44,037 nt of DNA from an uncultured Clostridia bacterium. GTDB taxonomy: Bacteria; Bacillota; Clostridia; Oscillospirales; Acutalibacteraceae. A program made the translations under genes and the position numbers. The notes under the pieces were generated by a model, which saw nothing but the letters and a program-made list of their open reading frames with translations, was not told the DNA's origin and made no database searches. The stretch lies in the NCBI GenBank assembly GCA_937916395.1, contig CALFTN010000087.1, forward strand, positions 1 to 44,037, given 5' to 3'. This document shows, piece after piece, positions 7,657 through 15,593 of the stretch. Every line of letters begins with the position of its first letter. Positions within the stretch are counted from its first letter, which is position 1.

Positions 7657-8400
7657 ATGAGTTATACTAAAAAACCTAAAATGATACTTTTTGATGTTGG
7701 TGGAACACTTTTGGATGATGGTAAATGTGACCCAGTTAAAGGGTTTGAAGCTTTGCGAATTAAAGCAGAAAACAAGGAAATTACAACGGCAGAAAGATTA
7801 GCTTCTCGTTGGGATGAGTTTTTAATTGAAACTGAAGACATTAAGTCTAAATCAGGTGTTACGCTTGACGTGCCATTGTCGGCAGTTATTAAATATGCTA
7901 CAATGCAAGAAGGGTTGAAAATTAATCTTCCTGTTATAGAACAAGAAGAAATTTTTGACCGTTATAATTCTACAAGAACTGTTATTGCTGGCGTTCCAGA
8001 ACTTTTAAAAACACTCAAAGAATTAAATATACGCACTGCGGTAATCAGCAATAATATGATGAGTGGTGAAAGCTTGGCTCTTGCATTAAAGCGTTGGATT
8101 CCAACATCTGATTTTGAATTTGTTTTAACTAGTGCCGATATTCTTTTTGCTAAACCTTATAAAAGTATTTTTGAGTGTGCTGTAAACTTTGCAAGGTTAA
8201 AACCAGAAGAATGTTGGTATTGTGGTGATGGGCTCGTTCCTGATGTTGATGGTGCCCAAAATAGTTTAATGACACCAGTTCTTCTTGATGTTAAGTCTCA
8301 AATTCAGTTTGAATATAGAACTGATGGTGGTAGATGCGAATACTTAACAGTAAATTATTGGAAAGAGTTAGCTGAATACATAAAAAAATTATCGGAATGA
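7657..8400 (+). CDS. HAD-superfamily hydrolase with atypical motif I
   Basis: A 247-residue haloacid-dehalogenase-fold protein. Motif I is FDVGGTL near residues 11-17: the nucleophile Asp is present, but the usual second Asp (DxD) is replaced by Gly. Motif II (AVISNN), the motif III lysine (AKPYKSIFE) and motif IV (GDGLVPDVDGA) are visible, with a helical cap domain between motifs I and II. Loss of the general acid/base Asp occurs in some HAD members, so phosphatase activity is uncertain and the substrate is unknown. The ATG at 7657 has AAGGTG nine bases upstream. A GTG at 7645 overlaps that site and is rejected. The stop codon lies in the stem of the shared terminator. Confidence 0.8.
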   Translation: MSYTKKPKMILFDVGGTLLDDGKCDPVKGFEALRIKAENKEITTAERLASRWDEFLIETEDIKSKSGVTLDVPLSAVIKYATMQEGLKINLPVIEQEEIFDRYNSTRTVIAGVPELLKTLKELNIRTAVISNNMMSGESLALALKRWIPTSDFEFVLTSADILFAKPYKSIFECAVNFARLKPEECWYCGDGLVPDVDGAQNSLMTPVLLDVKSQIQFEYRTDGGRCEYLTVNYWKELAEYIKKLSE

Positions 8401-8424
8401 GTTGAAACTCATTCCGATTTTTTT
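8393..8424. terminator. Terminator shared by HAD gene and convergent glycosyltransferase
   Basis: CGGAATGAGTT (8393-8403) and its complement (8406-8416) form a perfect 11-bp stem followed by seven T on the plus strand; a weaker A-rich run lies on the other side. The HAD stop codon lies in the left arm and the glycosyltransferase stop is in the T run. Confidence 0.85.
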
Positions 8425-9205
8425 AATTCTTATATATAGATTTAATCCCTTTAAAAATCTCATTGAAAACCTTAAACCTATTAAATCCGCTTTTGCTGTA
8501 TTCCTTATGCCTTAACACTAAAAACAAAGCGAAAGGAATAGCTAAAATTGGATGAGCAATGCCTAGAACAACACCTTTATCAAAGAAATATTCTTTTGTG
8601 TAGCCTTTAAACCACGTGGAGTTTCTATCATTTTCAAGTTTCGCAATAGCTTCTGGTACTGCAATAATTCTTAAACCTTTTTTTAATGCTTCTCTTAAAA
8701 ATAATGTGTCTTCACCACAGGTGGGGAGGGGTATGTCATTATAAGTTTCTTTAAAAGAAATATTTTTGTTTTTTACAGCATCATTTTTAAACGCAATTCT
8801 TGCCGCACCATAATTCATATAATTGAAAACATTGATTTTTTTAGCAGTAAAATTCTTTCTGTTTGATTCGTTATCATCATCAATGAAATTGAAAATAATA
8901 ATATCAGCATCATATTTCTTGAAGGTTGACCTTACAATTTTTTCATAATCATCAGAAAACTGCATATCGTCATCAGCAAGAACTGCAATATCAGCACTTG
9001 AATTGCTTAAAGCTTTGTTTCTGCTTTTTGCAATGCCACGTTCTGTATTTGAAAAAATTTTAATGCTATTACCTTTAAAGGTTATGTCATCATATTTTTC
9101 GCAATCAGTCTGATTTATAACAACTGCATCTGTGCTTATGTTCATTTCGTTGAGAAAATCGTGGTTTTTCTGGTGCATAGTTGAAACTAAAACTTCTACT
9201 CTCAT
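8423..9205 (-). CDS. GT-A fold glycosyltransferase, second of pair
   Basis: A 260-residue glycosyltransferase of the GT2/GT-A type. It lacks a conspicuous membrane segment except for a hydrophobic stretch near residues 218-230 (GIAHPILAIPFALFLVL). Recognisable parts are the EVLVSTMHQ first strand, ERGIAKSRNKAL near residues 55-66, the metal-binding ADDD at 77-80, and the acceptor-side motif GEDTLFLREAL. The N-terminus is compact compared with ordinary GT2 proteins. Its ATG at 9205 overlaps the stop of the upstream glycosyltransferase by four bases. It probably acts in surface polysaccharide or glycolipid synthesis. Donor and acceptor cannot be inferred. Confidence 0.82.
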   Translation of the reverse strand: MRVEVLVSTMHQKNHDFLNEMNISTDAVVINQTDCEKYDDITFKGNSIKIFSNTERGIAKSRNKALSNSSADIAVLADDDMQFSDDYEKIVRSTFKKYDADIIIFNFIDDDNESNRKNFTAKKINVFNYMNYGAARIAFKNDAVKNKNISFKETYNDIPLPTCGEDTLFLREALKKGLRIIAVPEAIAKLENDRNSTWFKGYTKEYFFDKGVVLGIAHPILAIPFALFLVLRHKEYSKSGFNRFKVFNEIFKGIKSIYKN

Positions 9206-10098
9206 ACGCTATGCTCCTTTAAAAGCCTCAAACAGTCGAGAGGAGATGTGAAAAAAGCTCTGACAGCATTAGTAAACGCTTTAAAAATATTCTTTCGCCT
9301 GAGCTGAGCAAAGGCTAAAACAGCAAAATGTCTGGTTTTAATATATTTTACATCAGCTTTAGAAAGCTTTTCAAAGTATTTTTTCTTGAAGTTATAAACA
9401 ACATTTTCACCATTAATTTTGCTTTCACCATTTGAAAGACCTGTTTCACCGTAGTGCATATACGCTTTTACATAGCAACCTGGAAGATAGGTGAATTTCC
9501 CATCATTTTCAATAGCTTTGAGCATTAAAAAGAATTCATCACCGAAATCAATATCACCAAATTTGCCGATTTTTTCAATATATTCTTTCTTGAAAATAAG
9601 TGTTCCTGTACCAGATAAATGGTGCTTCAGGTGATAACAAATCAAATCATCTTTTTTAGTTGATTTAATGTAATTTCTTTCTCTGTTATCACAGAGCTTC
9701 TCATTTTCATTATAAATTTTAATATCAGTTAAACCATAGTCAGCCTGAGTAGAAAGCATATTTTCAATTTGTTTTTCTAAGTTTTCTGGTAAATAAACAT
9801 CATCGTCATCAAGAAAAGTAATATATTCACCCTTTGATGCGTCAATACCAATATTTCTGGTTTTTGCAGAGCCAAGATTATTTTGGTTTACAATAAGAGT
9901 GAGCTTAATTTCAGGGTTTTCATCTTTGAATTGTGAAACAATTGCTTTTACACTGGCGTTTTGTTCTGTGTTTCCGTTATCGTCAACAACAATAATCTCA
10001 AAATTCTTAAAAGTCTGCTCTTTGAGAGAATTCAATGCTCTTAAAAGCATTTGGTCATGTTTAAATGTTGCTACAATAACGCTTATCAATGGTTGCAT
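9202..10098 (-). CDS. Family 2 glycosyltransferase, first of pair
   Basis: A 298-residue GT2 enzyme with the standard opening SVIVATFKHDQMLLRALNSL, NDP-sugar contacts at VVDDNGN (about 37-43), SAKTRNIGI near 77-85, and the metal-binding motif DDDD at 97-100. The mid-protein GDEFFLML segment corresponds to the acceptor or catalytic-base region. The C-terminus is basic and helical without a clear membrane helix. It is coupled to the next glycosyltransferase by a 4-base ATGA overlap and driven by a promoter at 10139-10167. AAGGAG lies ahead of the ATG at 10098. It probably contributes to cell-surface glycan assembly, but which polymer is unknown. Confidence 0.88.
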   Translation of the reverse strand: MQPLISVIVATFKHDQMLLRALNSLKEQTFKNFEIIVVDDNGNTEQNASVKAIVSQFKDENPEIKLTLIVNQNNLGSAKTRNIGIDASKGEYITFLDDDDVYLPENLEKQIENMLSTQADYGLTDIKIYNENEKLCDNRERNYIKSTKKDDLICYHLKHHLSGTGTLIFKKEYIEKIGKFGDIDFGDEFFLMLKAIENDGKFTYLPGCYVKAYMHYGETGLSNGESKINGENVVYNFKKKYFEKLSKADVKYIKTRHFAVLAFAQLRRKNIFKAFTNAVRAFFTSPLDCLRLLKEHSV

Positions 10099-10138
10099 TG
10101 AATATCTCCTTTCAAGAATTTTTCTAAAACTTAAAATA

Positions 10139-10167
10139 ATTATATCACAGAACTTCGATTATTACAA
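10139..10167 (-). promoter_or_regulatory. Promoter for the two-glycosyltransferase operon
   Basis: On the minus strand TTGTAA (10162-10167), 17 bases ending in TGTGA, TATAAT (10139-10144). It lies eight bases from the divergent araA -35 box. Confidence 0.75.
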
Positions 10168-10175
10168 TTCTTTTA

Positions 10176-10204
10176 TAGACATTTTAATGTTAATCTGTTA
10201 CAAT
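10176..10204 (+). promoter_or_regulatory. Promoter for araA-araD
   Basis: TAGACA (10176-10181), 17-base spacer, TACAAT (10199-10204). A TATAAT three bases on is an alternative -10. I see no clear AraR-type operator. Confidence 0.65.
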
Positions 10205-10235
10205 ATAATCATATATTTTGCAAGGAGTTTTTAAA

Positions 10236-11693
10236 ATGAAAAAACTTTATTTTCTAATTGGTAGTCAGGATTTGTATGGTGATGAAACTTTAAAACAAGC
10301 ACAAAACGATGGTTACGAAATGGCATCTTTTCTTAATGAGAAATTAAGTGACACAGTAGAGGTTTTTCCATTACCTATAATCAGAAACGCTAATGAGGCT
10401 TGTGATGCTTGCGCTAAAGTCAACAGCGACAAAGAATGTGTTGGCGTTATTATGTGGATGCACACGTTTTCACCTGCAAAAATGTGGATAAGAGCATTGC
10501 AGAGCTTGCAAAAACCAATGCTTCATTTACATACGCAATATAATGAAAAATTACCATATTCAAGTATTGATATGGACTTTATGAATCTTAATCAATCTGC
10601 CCATGGTGACAGAGAATTCGGTTTTATCTGCACACGTCTTAATATTAATCGTGAAGTAGTTGTAGGGTACTATAAAAATGAAAGCGTAATTGAAAAAATA
10701 AAAGCATTTGCAAGTGTAGCTAAGACTATTGATTTTTCAAAGGGTATGCGTGTTGCGATGTTTGGTAACAATATGCGTGATGTTGCAGTTACTGATGGCG
10801 ACAGAGTAGAAAGTGAAATTCATTTTGGCTGGAACGTTAATTACTACGGAATTGGTGATTTAGTCGATATTATAAACAATGTTACTGATGCTGAGACGGA
10901 TGCTAAACTCAATGAGTATAACTCATTATATACAATGGATACTGACAATATTGATTCGGTAAAAGAACAAGCTAAATATGAAGTTGCACTCCAAAAATTC
11001 CTTGAGAAAAATAATATAAGTGCGTTTACAGATACCTTTGAAGATTTACACGGTCTCAAGCAATTACCGGGACTTGCAGTTCAGAATATTATGAAAGATG
11101 GTATTGGTTTCGGTCCTGAGGGCGATTATAAAACCTCTGCTTTAGGGGCTGTGCTCTCAAAGATGGCAGAGGGCAGAAACGGTGCAACAGGATTTACAGA
11201 AGACTATACCTACGATTTGACAGATGGTGAAGAGTTAGAGCTTGCTTCTCATATGCTAGAGGTTTCACCAGTGTTTGCAGAAACAAAACCAAAAATTCAA
11301 GTTCATCCGCTTTCAATTGGTGGCAAAGAAGCACCAGCAAGACTTGTGTTTGATGGTGTGAAGGGTGAGGGTATTGCGGTTTCTTTAGTTGATATGGGTA
11401 ATCGTTTCAGACTTATCTGTGCAAAAATTGAACTCGTAAATCAACCAGAAGAAATGCCAAAATTACCAGTAGCAAGACTTATGTGGAAATTAAAGCCGGA
11501 CTTTAAAACAGGTGCTGCTGCTTGGATTTATGCTGGTGGTGCTCATCACGCTGTTGTTTCAACTTGTCTTACAGTTGATGATATAAGACTTTTTGCAAAA
11601 TTTACAGACACTGAACTTGTTGTAATTGATGAAAATACAGATTTGGTAACATTTGAACAGAATTTAAAGCTTCTTAATATGTTATCGAAATAA
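10236..11693 (+). CDS. araA: L-arabinose isomerase
   Basis: A 485-residue enzyme converting L-arabinose to L-ribulose in the cytoplasm with a divalent metal. The N-terminal LIGSQDLYG, the sugar-binding HTFSPAKMWI and HLHTQYN, the metal/catalytic glutamate region FEDLHGLKQLPG (about residues 270-281), KTSALGAVLSKMAEG, and a C-terminal GGAHHAV segment are all characteristic. The length is close to the family's 490-500. AAGGAG lies eight bases before the ATG at 10236. An upstream in-frame start lies before that site and is rejected. araD follows after 11 bases, but the L-ribulokinase gene araB is absent, so the pathway needs a kinase encoded elsewhere. Confidence 0.95.
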   Translation: MKKLYFLIGSQDLYGDETLKQAQNDGYEMASFLNEKLSDTVEVFPLPIIRNANEACDACAKVNSDKECVGVIMWMHTFSPAKMWIRALQSLQKPMLHLHTQYNEKLPYSSIDMDFMNLNQSAHGDREFGFICTRLNINREVVVGYYKNESVIEKIKAFASVAKTIDFSKGMRVAMFGNNMRDVAVTDGDRVESEIHFGWNVNYYGIGDLVDIINNVTDAETDAKLNEYNSLYTMDTDNIDSVKEQAKYEVALQKFLEKNNISAFTDTFEDLHGLKQLPGLAVQNIMKDGIGFGPEGDYKTSALGAVLSKMAEGRNGATGFTEDYTYDLTDGEELELASHMLEVSPVFAETKPKIQVHPLSIGGKEAPARLVFDGVKGEGIAVSLVDMGNRFRLICAKIELVNQPEEMPKLPVARLMWKLKPDFKTGAAAWIYAGGAHHAVVSTCLTVDDIRLFAKFTDTELVVIDENTDLVTFEQNLKLLNMLSK

Positions 11694-11704
11694 GGTGACT
11701 AAAA

Positions 11705-12403
11705 ATGCTAGAAAAATTAAAAAAACAGGTCTATGAAGCAAATATGCTTTTACCGAAATATAATCTCGTTACATTTACCTGGGGTAATGTTTCAGCAATA
11801 GATAGAGAAAAAAATCTTGTGGTTATAAAACCATCTGGTGTTGAATATGACACTATGAAGCCTGAGGATATGGTTGTTGTTGATTTAGAAACAGGCAAGG
11901 TTGTAGAGGGCGATAAAAACCCATCAAGTGATACACCAACTCATTTGGTGCTTTACAGAAGCTTTAAAAATATTGGTGGCATTGTTCACACTCATAGCAG
12001 AATGGCAACATCATTTGCACAAGCTGGTAGGGGAATTATGCCACTGGGCACAACACATTCAGATTATTTTTATGGTGAAATTCCTTGCACAAGAGAAATG
12101 ACAGGAAGTGAAATAAAAGGCGAATATGAAGCAGAAACAGGCAACGTAATTGTTGAAACATTTAATAATAGAGATATTAACCCTGACGATATTCCTGGCG
12201 TTCTTGTGAAAAATCACGGTCCATTCTCTTGGGGTACAGATTGTTTTAATGCAGTGCATAACGCAGTTGTGTTAGAAGAAGTAGCAAATATGAATTTTAA
12301 TACACTTCTTATTAACCCTGATGTTGCAAGAATAAATCAGAATTTACTCAATAAGCATTATTTGAGAAAACATGGGGCTAATGCTTATTATGGGCAGAAA
12401 TAA
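11705..12403 (+). CDS. araD: L-ribulose-5-phosphate 4-epimerase
   Basis: A 232-residue class II aldolase-fold, zinc-dependent epimerase that converts L-ribulose 5-phosphate to D-xylulose 5-phosphate, feeding the pentose phosphate pathway. The phosphate-binding TWGNVSAID near residues 25-33, the zinc histidines in VHTHSRM (about 95-101), the THSDYFYGEIPCTR segment and the C-terminal zinc histidine in VKNHGPFSWG (near 168) are present. The length matches AraD (231 in E. coli). It is cotranscribed with araA (11-base gap) and ends at a strong hairpin. L-fuculose-phosphate aldolase is a homologous alternative, but the araA context and the DYFYG segment favour AraD. Confidence 0.94.
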   Translation: MLEKLKKQVYEANMLLPKYNLVTFTWGNVSAIDREKNLVVIKPSGVEYDTMKPEDMVVVDLETGKVVEGDKNPSSDTPTHLVLYRSFKNIGGIVHTHSRMATSFAQAGRGIMPLGTTHSDYFYGEIPCTREMTGSEIKGEYEAETGNVIVETFNNRDINPDDIPGVLVKNHGPFSWGTDCFNAVHNAVVLEEVANMNFNTLLINPDVARINQNLLNKHYLRKHGANAYYGQK

Positions 12404-12440
12404 ACAAACAGGTGCTGATTTTCAGCACCTGTTTGTTTTT
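12402..12440. terminator. Bidirectional terminator between araD and Gfo/Idh/MocA gene
   Basis: A perfect 17-bp stem (12402-12418 with 12422-12438) and a 3-base loop, flanked by A-rich left and T-rich right edges. The araD stop overlaps the left arm and the oxidoreductase stop (12439-12441) abuts the right arm. Confidence 0.9.
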
Positions 12441-13383
12441 AAAGGCTATTCAAAATTTTCAAAACTGTAAGTAATTCGTGGTCTTTAACCTTTTCAACAT
12501 CCTTGTCGTTAATAACACAATCAAGGAAGTATTTAATTTCATTTGCATAAGCATCGCTTTTTGGTAAGTTGATGTCACCAGTATCACCCTCGGCATTTTC
12601 TGAAAGGTCTATTTTACCATCTCTTAAATAAATCATCATTTTACCATTTTCATTTGAAACTAAAGCATCTTCAAACTGGAAACGGAATTCAGCTGTGAAA
12701 GGGTAGCTTGTAGCATACCATGAAGCTTCTGAATTAATTGAGAATTCACCAAAGTCATAAGTAACACTTATAAAATCCTGGTCTGGTCTTTTAGAACGGA
12801 ATTGGTGAGCAACCTTTTTTGGAGCACCAAAAGCATAAACCATAAAGTCGAGGTCGTGAATGTGTAAATCGAAAGGTGTAAGACCGCTTCTTTTTTCATC
12901 CATCATCCAACCGTCCCAGCTCCATTTTGGGTAGCAACCAAGTCTTGTCATTGTACCAGAAAGAAGCTTACCATATTTCTGTGTATCAAAAATTTCTTTT
13001 AATAATTCATATTCAGGCCAGAATCTCAAAACCTGAGCAATCATAAATTTAACATTATTCTTTTTAGCAGTAGAGTAAACTCTCTCAATATCTTCTTCTT
13101 TCAATGAAATTGGTTTTTCGCAAATAACATTAATACCTTTTTCCATCGCCATAATTGCGTAATCAGCGTGAAGATATGTAGGGAGACAAATATCGAGTAT
13201 ATCAAGCTCTTCTTTTTCTAACATCTCTTTAAAATCATTATAATGACGTTTAGTAGGGTATTGGTCTAAACGTTCTTGTCTTATATCGCAAAGAGCAACT
13301 AATTCTACTTCTTTTAATTCTTCCCAAGCAGGAATATGTGCACCGCTGATGCCACCAACACCAACAACACCAACTTTTAACAT
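12439..13383 (-). CDS. Gfo/Idh/MocA family oxidoreductase
   Basis: A 314-residue NAD(P)-dependent dehydrogenase. The Rossmann motif GVVGVGGISGAH is at residues 5-16, CDIR ends strand 2 near residue 30, and the family hallmark CEKPIS is near residue 87. A C-terminal alpha/beta domain carries the substrate site, including the DLHIHDLDFM segment with its catalytic-type histidine. Members oxidise or epimerise sugars and inositols; the substrate here cannot be told. The ATG at 13383 is chosen because GGAG lies eight bases upstream, in place of a start 12 codons earlier. It follows the secreted ceramidase-like gene, with a palindromic terminator-like hairpin between, so it may rely on readthrough. 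Confidence 0.87.
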   Translation of the reverse strand: MLKVGVVGVGGISGAHIPAWEELKEVELVALCDIRQERLDQYPTKRHYNDFKEMLEKEELDILDICLPTYLHADYAIMAMEKGINVICEKPISLKEEDIERVYSTAKKNNVKFMIAQVLRFWPEYELLKEIFDTQKYGKLLSGTMTRLGCYPKWSWDGWMMDEKRSGLTPFDLHIHDLDFMVYAFGAPKKVAHQFRSKRPDQDFISVTYDFGEFSINSEASWYATSYPFTAEFRFQFEDALVSNENGKMMIYLRDGKIDLSENAEGDTGDINLPKSDAYANEIKYFLDCVINDKDVEKVKDHELLTVLKILNSL

Positions 13384-13403
13384 AATAAACACTCCATTCA
13401 ATA

Positions 13404-13439
13404 AAATTGGTACAATCATTAATACGATTGTACCAATTT
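13404..13439 (-). terminator. Perfect palindrome, probable terminator after the ceramidase-like gene
   Basis: AAATTGGTACAATC (13404-13417) and its exact complement (13426-13439) enclose an 8-base loop, ten bases beyond the minus-strand stop codon. The T run on the minus strand is short (TTTTATTG), so it may terminate incompletely. The symmetrical TTGGTACAATC core could alternatively be an operator 20 bases ahead of the oxidoreductase start. Confidence 0.65.
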
Positions 13440-13448
13440 GTTATTTAT

Positions 13449-15326
13449 TTATCTTGCATTAATTTCAGCCTTGAGCTCTTCAAGACCATACATAAGGGAT
13501 GATGCAACATGCTGACCAAGAGAAATAAGCTCATGGTAGTGATTTGCTGGGTCACCCATTGTGTAGTCGTTATCAGGAACAACATAACCAATAGCGTCGT
13601 TCATAATGCCTAAACATTTAATATTGCTATTATTGAAAATGTCGCAAACAATAGGAGCTTCAAAAGATGTGCCATTAACACCATTATCTACAGAAGAACC
13701 ACCAACAATGAGGTCCTGACAGATTTCACCAGGAAGCATAACAGCCTGGAACTTGCTACCTAATTCAAGATAACCAATTTCTGTGAATGTTGAGTAAACT
13801 GTTTTGCCATGTTCATTTGTACTTACAAGAACATCGTAGTTAGCCATGTTAAGTTTACCAACAGCCTGAATTAAATCGTTTGAAACAGGCACTTCTACAC
13901 GTTTAAGAGCTAAGTTGAGGTAAGGCTCAACCTCTGTTTCTTTAACAGGCTCCCAAGGAAGAATAGAAGAAATAACCTGGAATTCGTTGCCATCAACATC
14001 ATATTGTGTTGAGTAGTAATATTTTTTATACCAAAGAGTATAAGGACCAGCTTTTTCACCAACTTCGCCCATGCCATATAAAGCGATTTCATCCTCACAG
14101 TTAAGAAGTGGGTCAGCTTGAATTTCTTCTTCTGTAAGGGTTAAAGCAAGAGCAAGTCTTGCAATTTCGTGACCATATCTTACAGATTCGTGATATCTCT
14201 TAGGAGTATCAACACCGTCACCAGTGATACCACGGCTCATATAAATACCTGCAATAGCACCGTTAAAGAACATAAAGTTATAACCTGCTTTGTCAAGTAA
14301 TTCACCTGTGTAGTAAACGTAGTCACCAGTAATTTCTCTACCTGAGTTTGAAGATGTAGGAAGACCTGCAACGTCTGGATGAGCAGCAATGCTGATAATC
14401 ATTGTAGGACGGAAATTTTTGTCATCAGGAGTGAAAATAAATCTTGAAAGGTCAGACATTATAGTGTCAGAAGTAGGTCTGTTTTTATTGTTGAAGTATT
14501 CTTCACCAATATCCTTCTGAGCGTATGTAAGAGTACCAGGTCTCATATCCTTATATGCATCAATCAAAGCTTCAGCAACTCTGTCTTTAAGGAATTCCAT
14601 ATACTTAGGGTTAGTACCTTGCTGTAATTCTTCGTCGGAACCAGTACCACTGTTAACACCGTTCTGAAGGAGTTTAACTAAATTGTTTGTCCAGAGACCT
14701 TCAGTGTCAATACAGCTGTGACAGTGAGTTGAAGCAATGTTTATAGAAACGATGTTGTTTGCTTTAGCGAAATCTTTAAGTAATTCACGAATGTCACGGA
14801 TATCGCCATTTGTGATACCGATACAGTCGATAGTACCAAAGAGAACTGTTTCACCATTAGCGCCATCTTTAAGAGCAATACATCTGACTTTCATATCGTC
14901 AATAACGCCTTCAACAACGTTTGTGAATGCATTTTCAGGAGCGATATAACCACCGATGTAGTATTCACCATTAGTAACATCCTCTGGAATAAGGCTCTTG
15001 TTAGAGTAGCCTAAGTACCACTTTGCGTTTGCGTCAGGTGCAGTGTTGAATTTACCGGTTGTACCAGCATAGAAGTTATCACCTTTAATGGTGTTTTCAT
15101 TCCTGTCAACAAAGCCAGGTCCATTAGGGAAGAGACCTGAGAACCAGTCAAACACAATTCTCAAAAGTGTGTCAAGAAAGCTTGTTAAAATGTTACCAGA
15201 ACCAGCATCAAGTGTCATTGGTGCAGTAACTGAAGCTGCACTTGCTGTAACTGCGCCTACACTTGAAAAGAGGAGTGTAAGAGCGAGAACCACAGCGAGC
15301 AATTTTGTCATTTTGCGTGATTTCAT
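13449..15326 (-). CDS. Secreted neutral/alkaline ceramidase-like zinc hydrolase
   Basis: A 625-residue exported protein. The signal peptide is residues 1 to about 30 (basic MKSRKMTK, hydrophobic core, cleavage near ASA). Its motifs line up with the zinc ligands of bacterial neutral ceramidase: STHCHS (His201, His203), IAAHPDV (His316), LPGE (Glu534) and NDAIGYVVP (Tyr581). In the family this fold hydrolyses the amide bond of N-acylsphingosine. Sequence outside the motifs diverges, so the substrate may differ. No anchor is visible, so it is probably released. The ATG at 15326 has AAAGGAG eight bases ahead; an earlier in-frame start lies upstream of it. Promoter at 15393-15421. An inverted repeat GATTGTG-N16-CACAATC (15353-15382) lies in the leader. 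Confidence 0.75.
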   Translation of the reverse strand: MKSRKMTKLLAVVLALTLLFSSVGAVTASAASVTAPMTLDAGSGNILTSFLDTLLRIVFDWFSGLFPNGPGFVDRNENTIKGDNFYAGTTGKFNTAPDANAKWYLGYSNKSLIPEDVTNGEYYIGGYIAPENAFTNVVEGVIDDMKVRCIALKDGANGETVLFGTIDCIGITNGDIRDIRELLKDFAKANNIVSINIASTHCHSCIDTEGLWTNNLVKLLQNGVNSGTGSDEELQQGTNPKYMEFLKDRVAEALIDAYKDMRPGTLTYAQKDIGEEYFNNKNRPTSDTIMSDLSRFIFTPDDKNFRPTMIISIAAHPDVAGLPTSSNSGREITGDYVYYTGELLDKAGYNFMFFNGAIAGIYMSRGITGDGVDTPKRYHESVRYGHEIARLALALTLTEEEIQADPLLNCEDEIALYGMGEVGEKAGPYTLWYKKYYYSTQYDVDGNEFQVISSILPWEPVKETEVEPYLNLALKRVEVPVSNDLIQAVGKLNMANYDVLVSTNEHGKTVYSTFTEIGYLELGSKFQAVMLPGEICQDLIVGGSSVDNGVNGTSFEAPIVCDIFNNSNIKCLGIMNDAIGYVVPDNDYTMGDPANHYHELISLGQHVASSLMYGLEELKAEINAR

Positions 15327-15352
15327 AAATTTATCTCCTTTGCGTTGGAAAT

Positions 15353-15382
15353 GATTGTGCAATTAAACATACTAACACAATC
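15353..15382. promoter_or_regulatory. Inverted repeat in leader of the ceramidase-like gene
   Basis: GATTGTG (15353-15359) and CACAATC (15376-15382) form a dyad with a 16-base centre, just downstream of the promoter on the minus strand. It could be an operator or a weak leader hairpin. Confidence 0.3.
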
Positions 15383-15392
15383 TTACTAGAGT

Positions 15393-15421
15393 ATTATACA
15401 AATTTTGGAGCATTCTTTCAA
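15393..15421 (-). promoter_or_regulatory. Sigma-A promoter for the ceramidase-like gene
   Basis: On the minus strand TTGAAA (15416-15421), 17 bases, TATAAT (15393-15398), giving a leader of about 60 bases. Confidence 0.8.
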
Positions 15422-15515
15422 TGTTTATTATAGCTAAATTATAAGTGTCAACTTTTGCTATTTTTAACAAAAAGTATTGTATTATATATTATAGAATATT
15501 TTTAACGCATTTTTA

Positions 15516-15544
15516 TTGACATTTCGTCAGAAATTGTGTAGAAT
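15516..15544 (+). promoter_or_regulatory. Sigma-A promoter for the Thr/Pro-linker membrane protein
   Basis: TTGACA (15516-15521), 17 bases, TAGAAT (15539-15544), about 50 bases before the ATG. With the divergent promoter at 15393 it accounts for most of the 267-base gap at 15327-15593. Confidence 0.8.
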
Positions 15545-15593
15545 ATCTTTAATTATGATGACTCATTGTGTTTTGAAAGGGGTTATGCTTTTT

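Noticed and set aside
7406..8400. Toxin-antitoxin system made of the RHH gene and the HAD gene
   Set aside because: The genes are 68 bases apart, the HAD gene has its own promoter, and it has a full HAD fold with no toxin-like features.
9899..10234. 111-codon plus-strand ORF across the glycosyltransferase start and intergenic region
   Set aside because: It overlaps the glycosyltransferase N-terminus and both divergent promoters, and has no upstream ribosome binding site.
15516..15593. N-terminal extension of the Thr/Pro-linker protein
   Set aside because: The TTG at 15516 is part of the -35 box of a good promoter, so it would lie before the transcript start.
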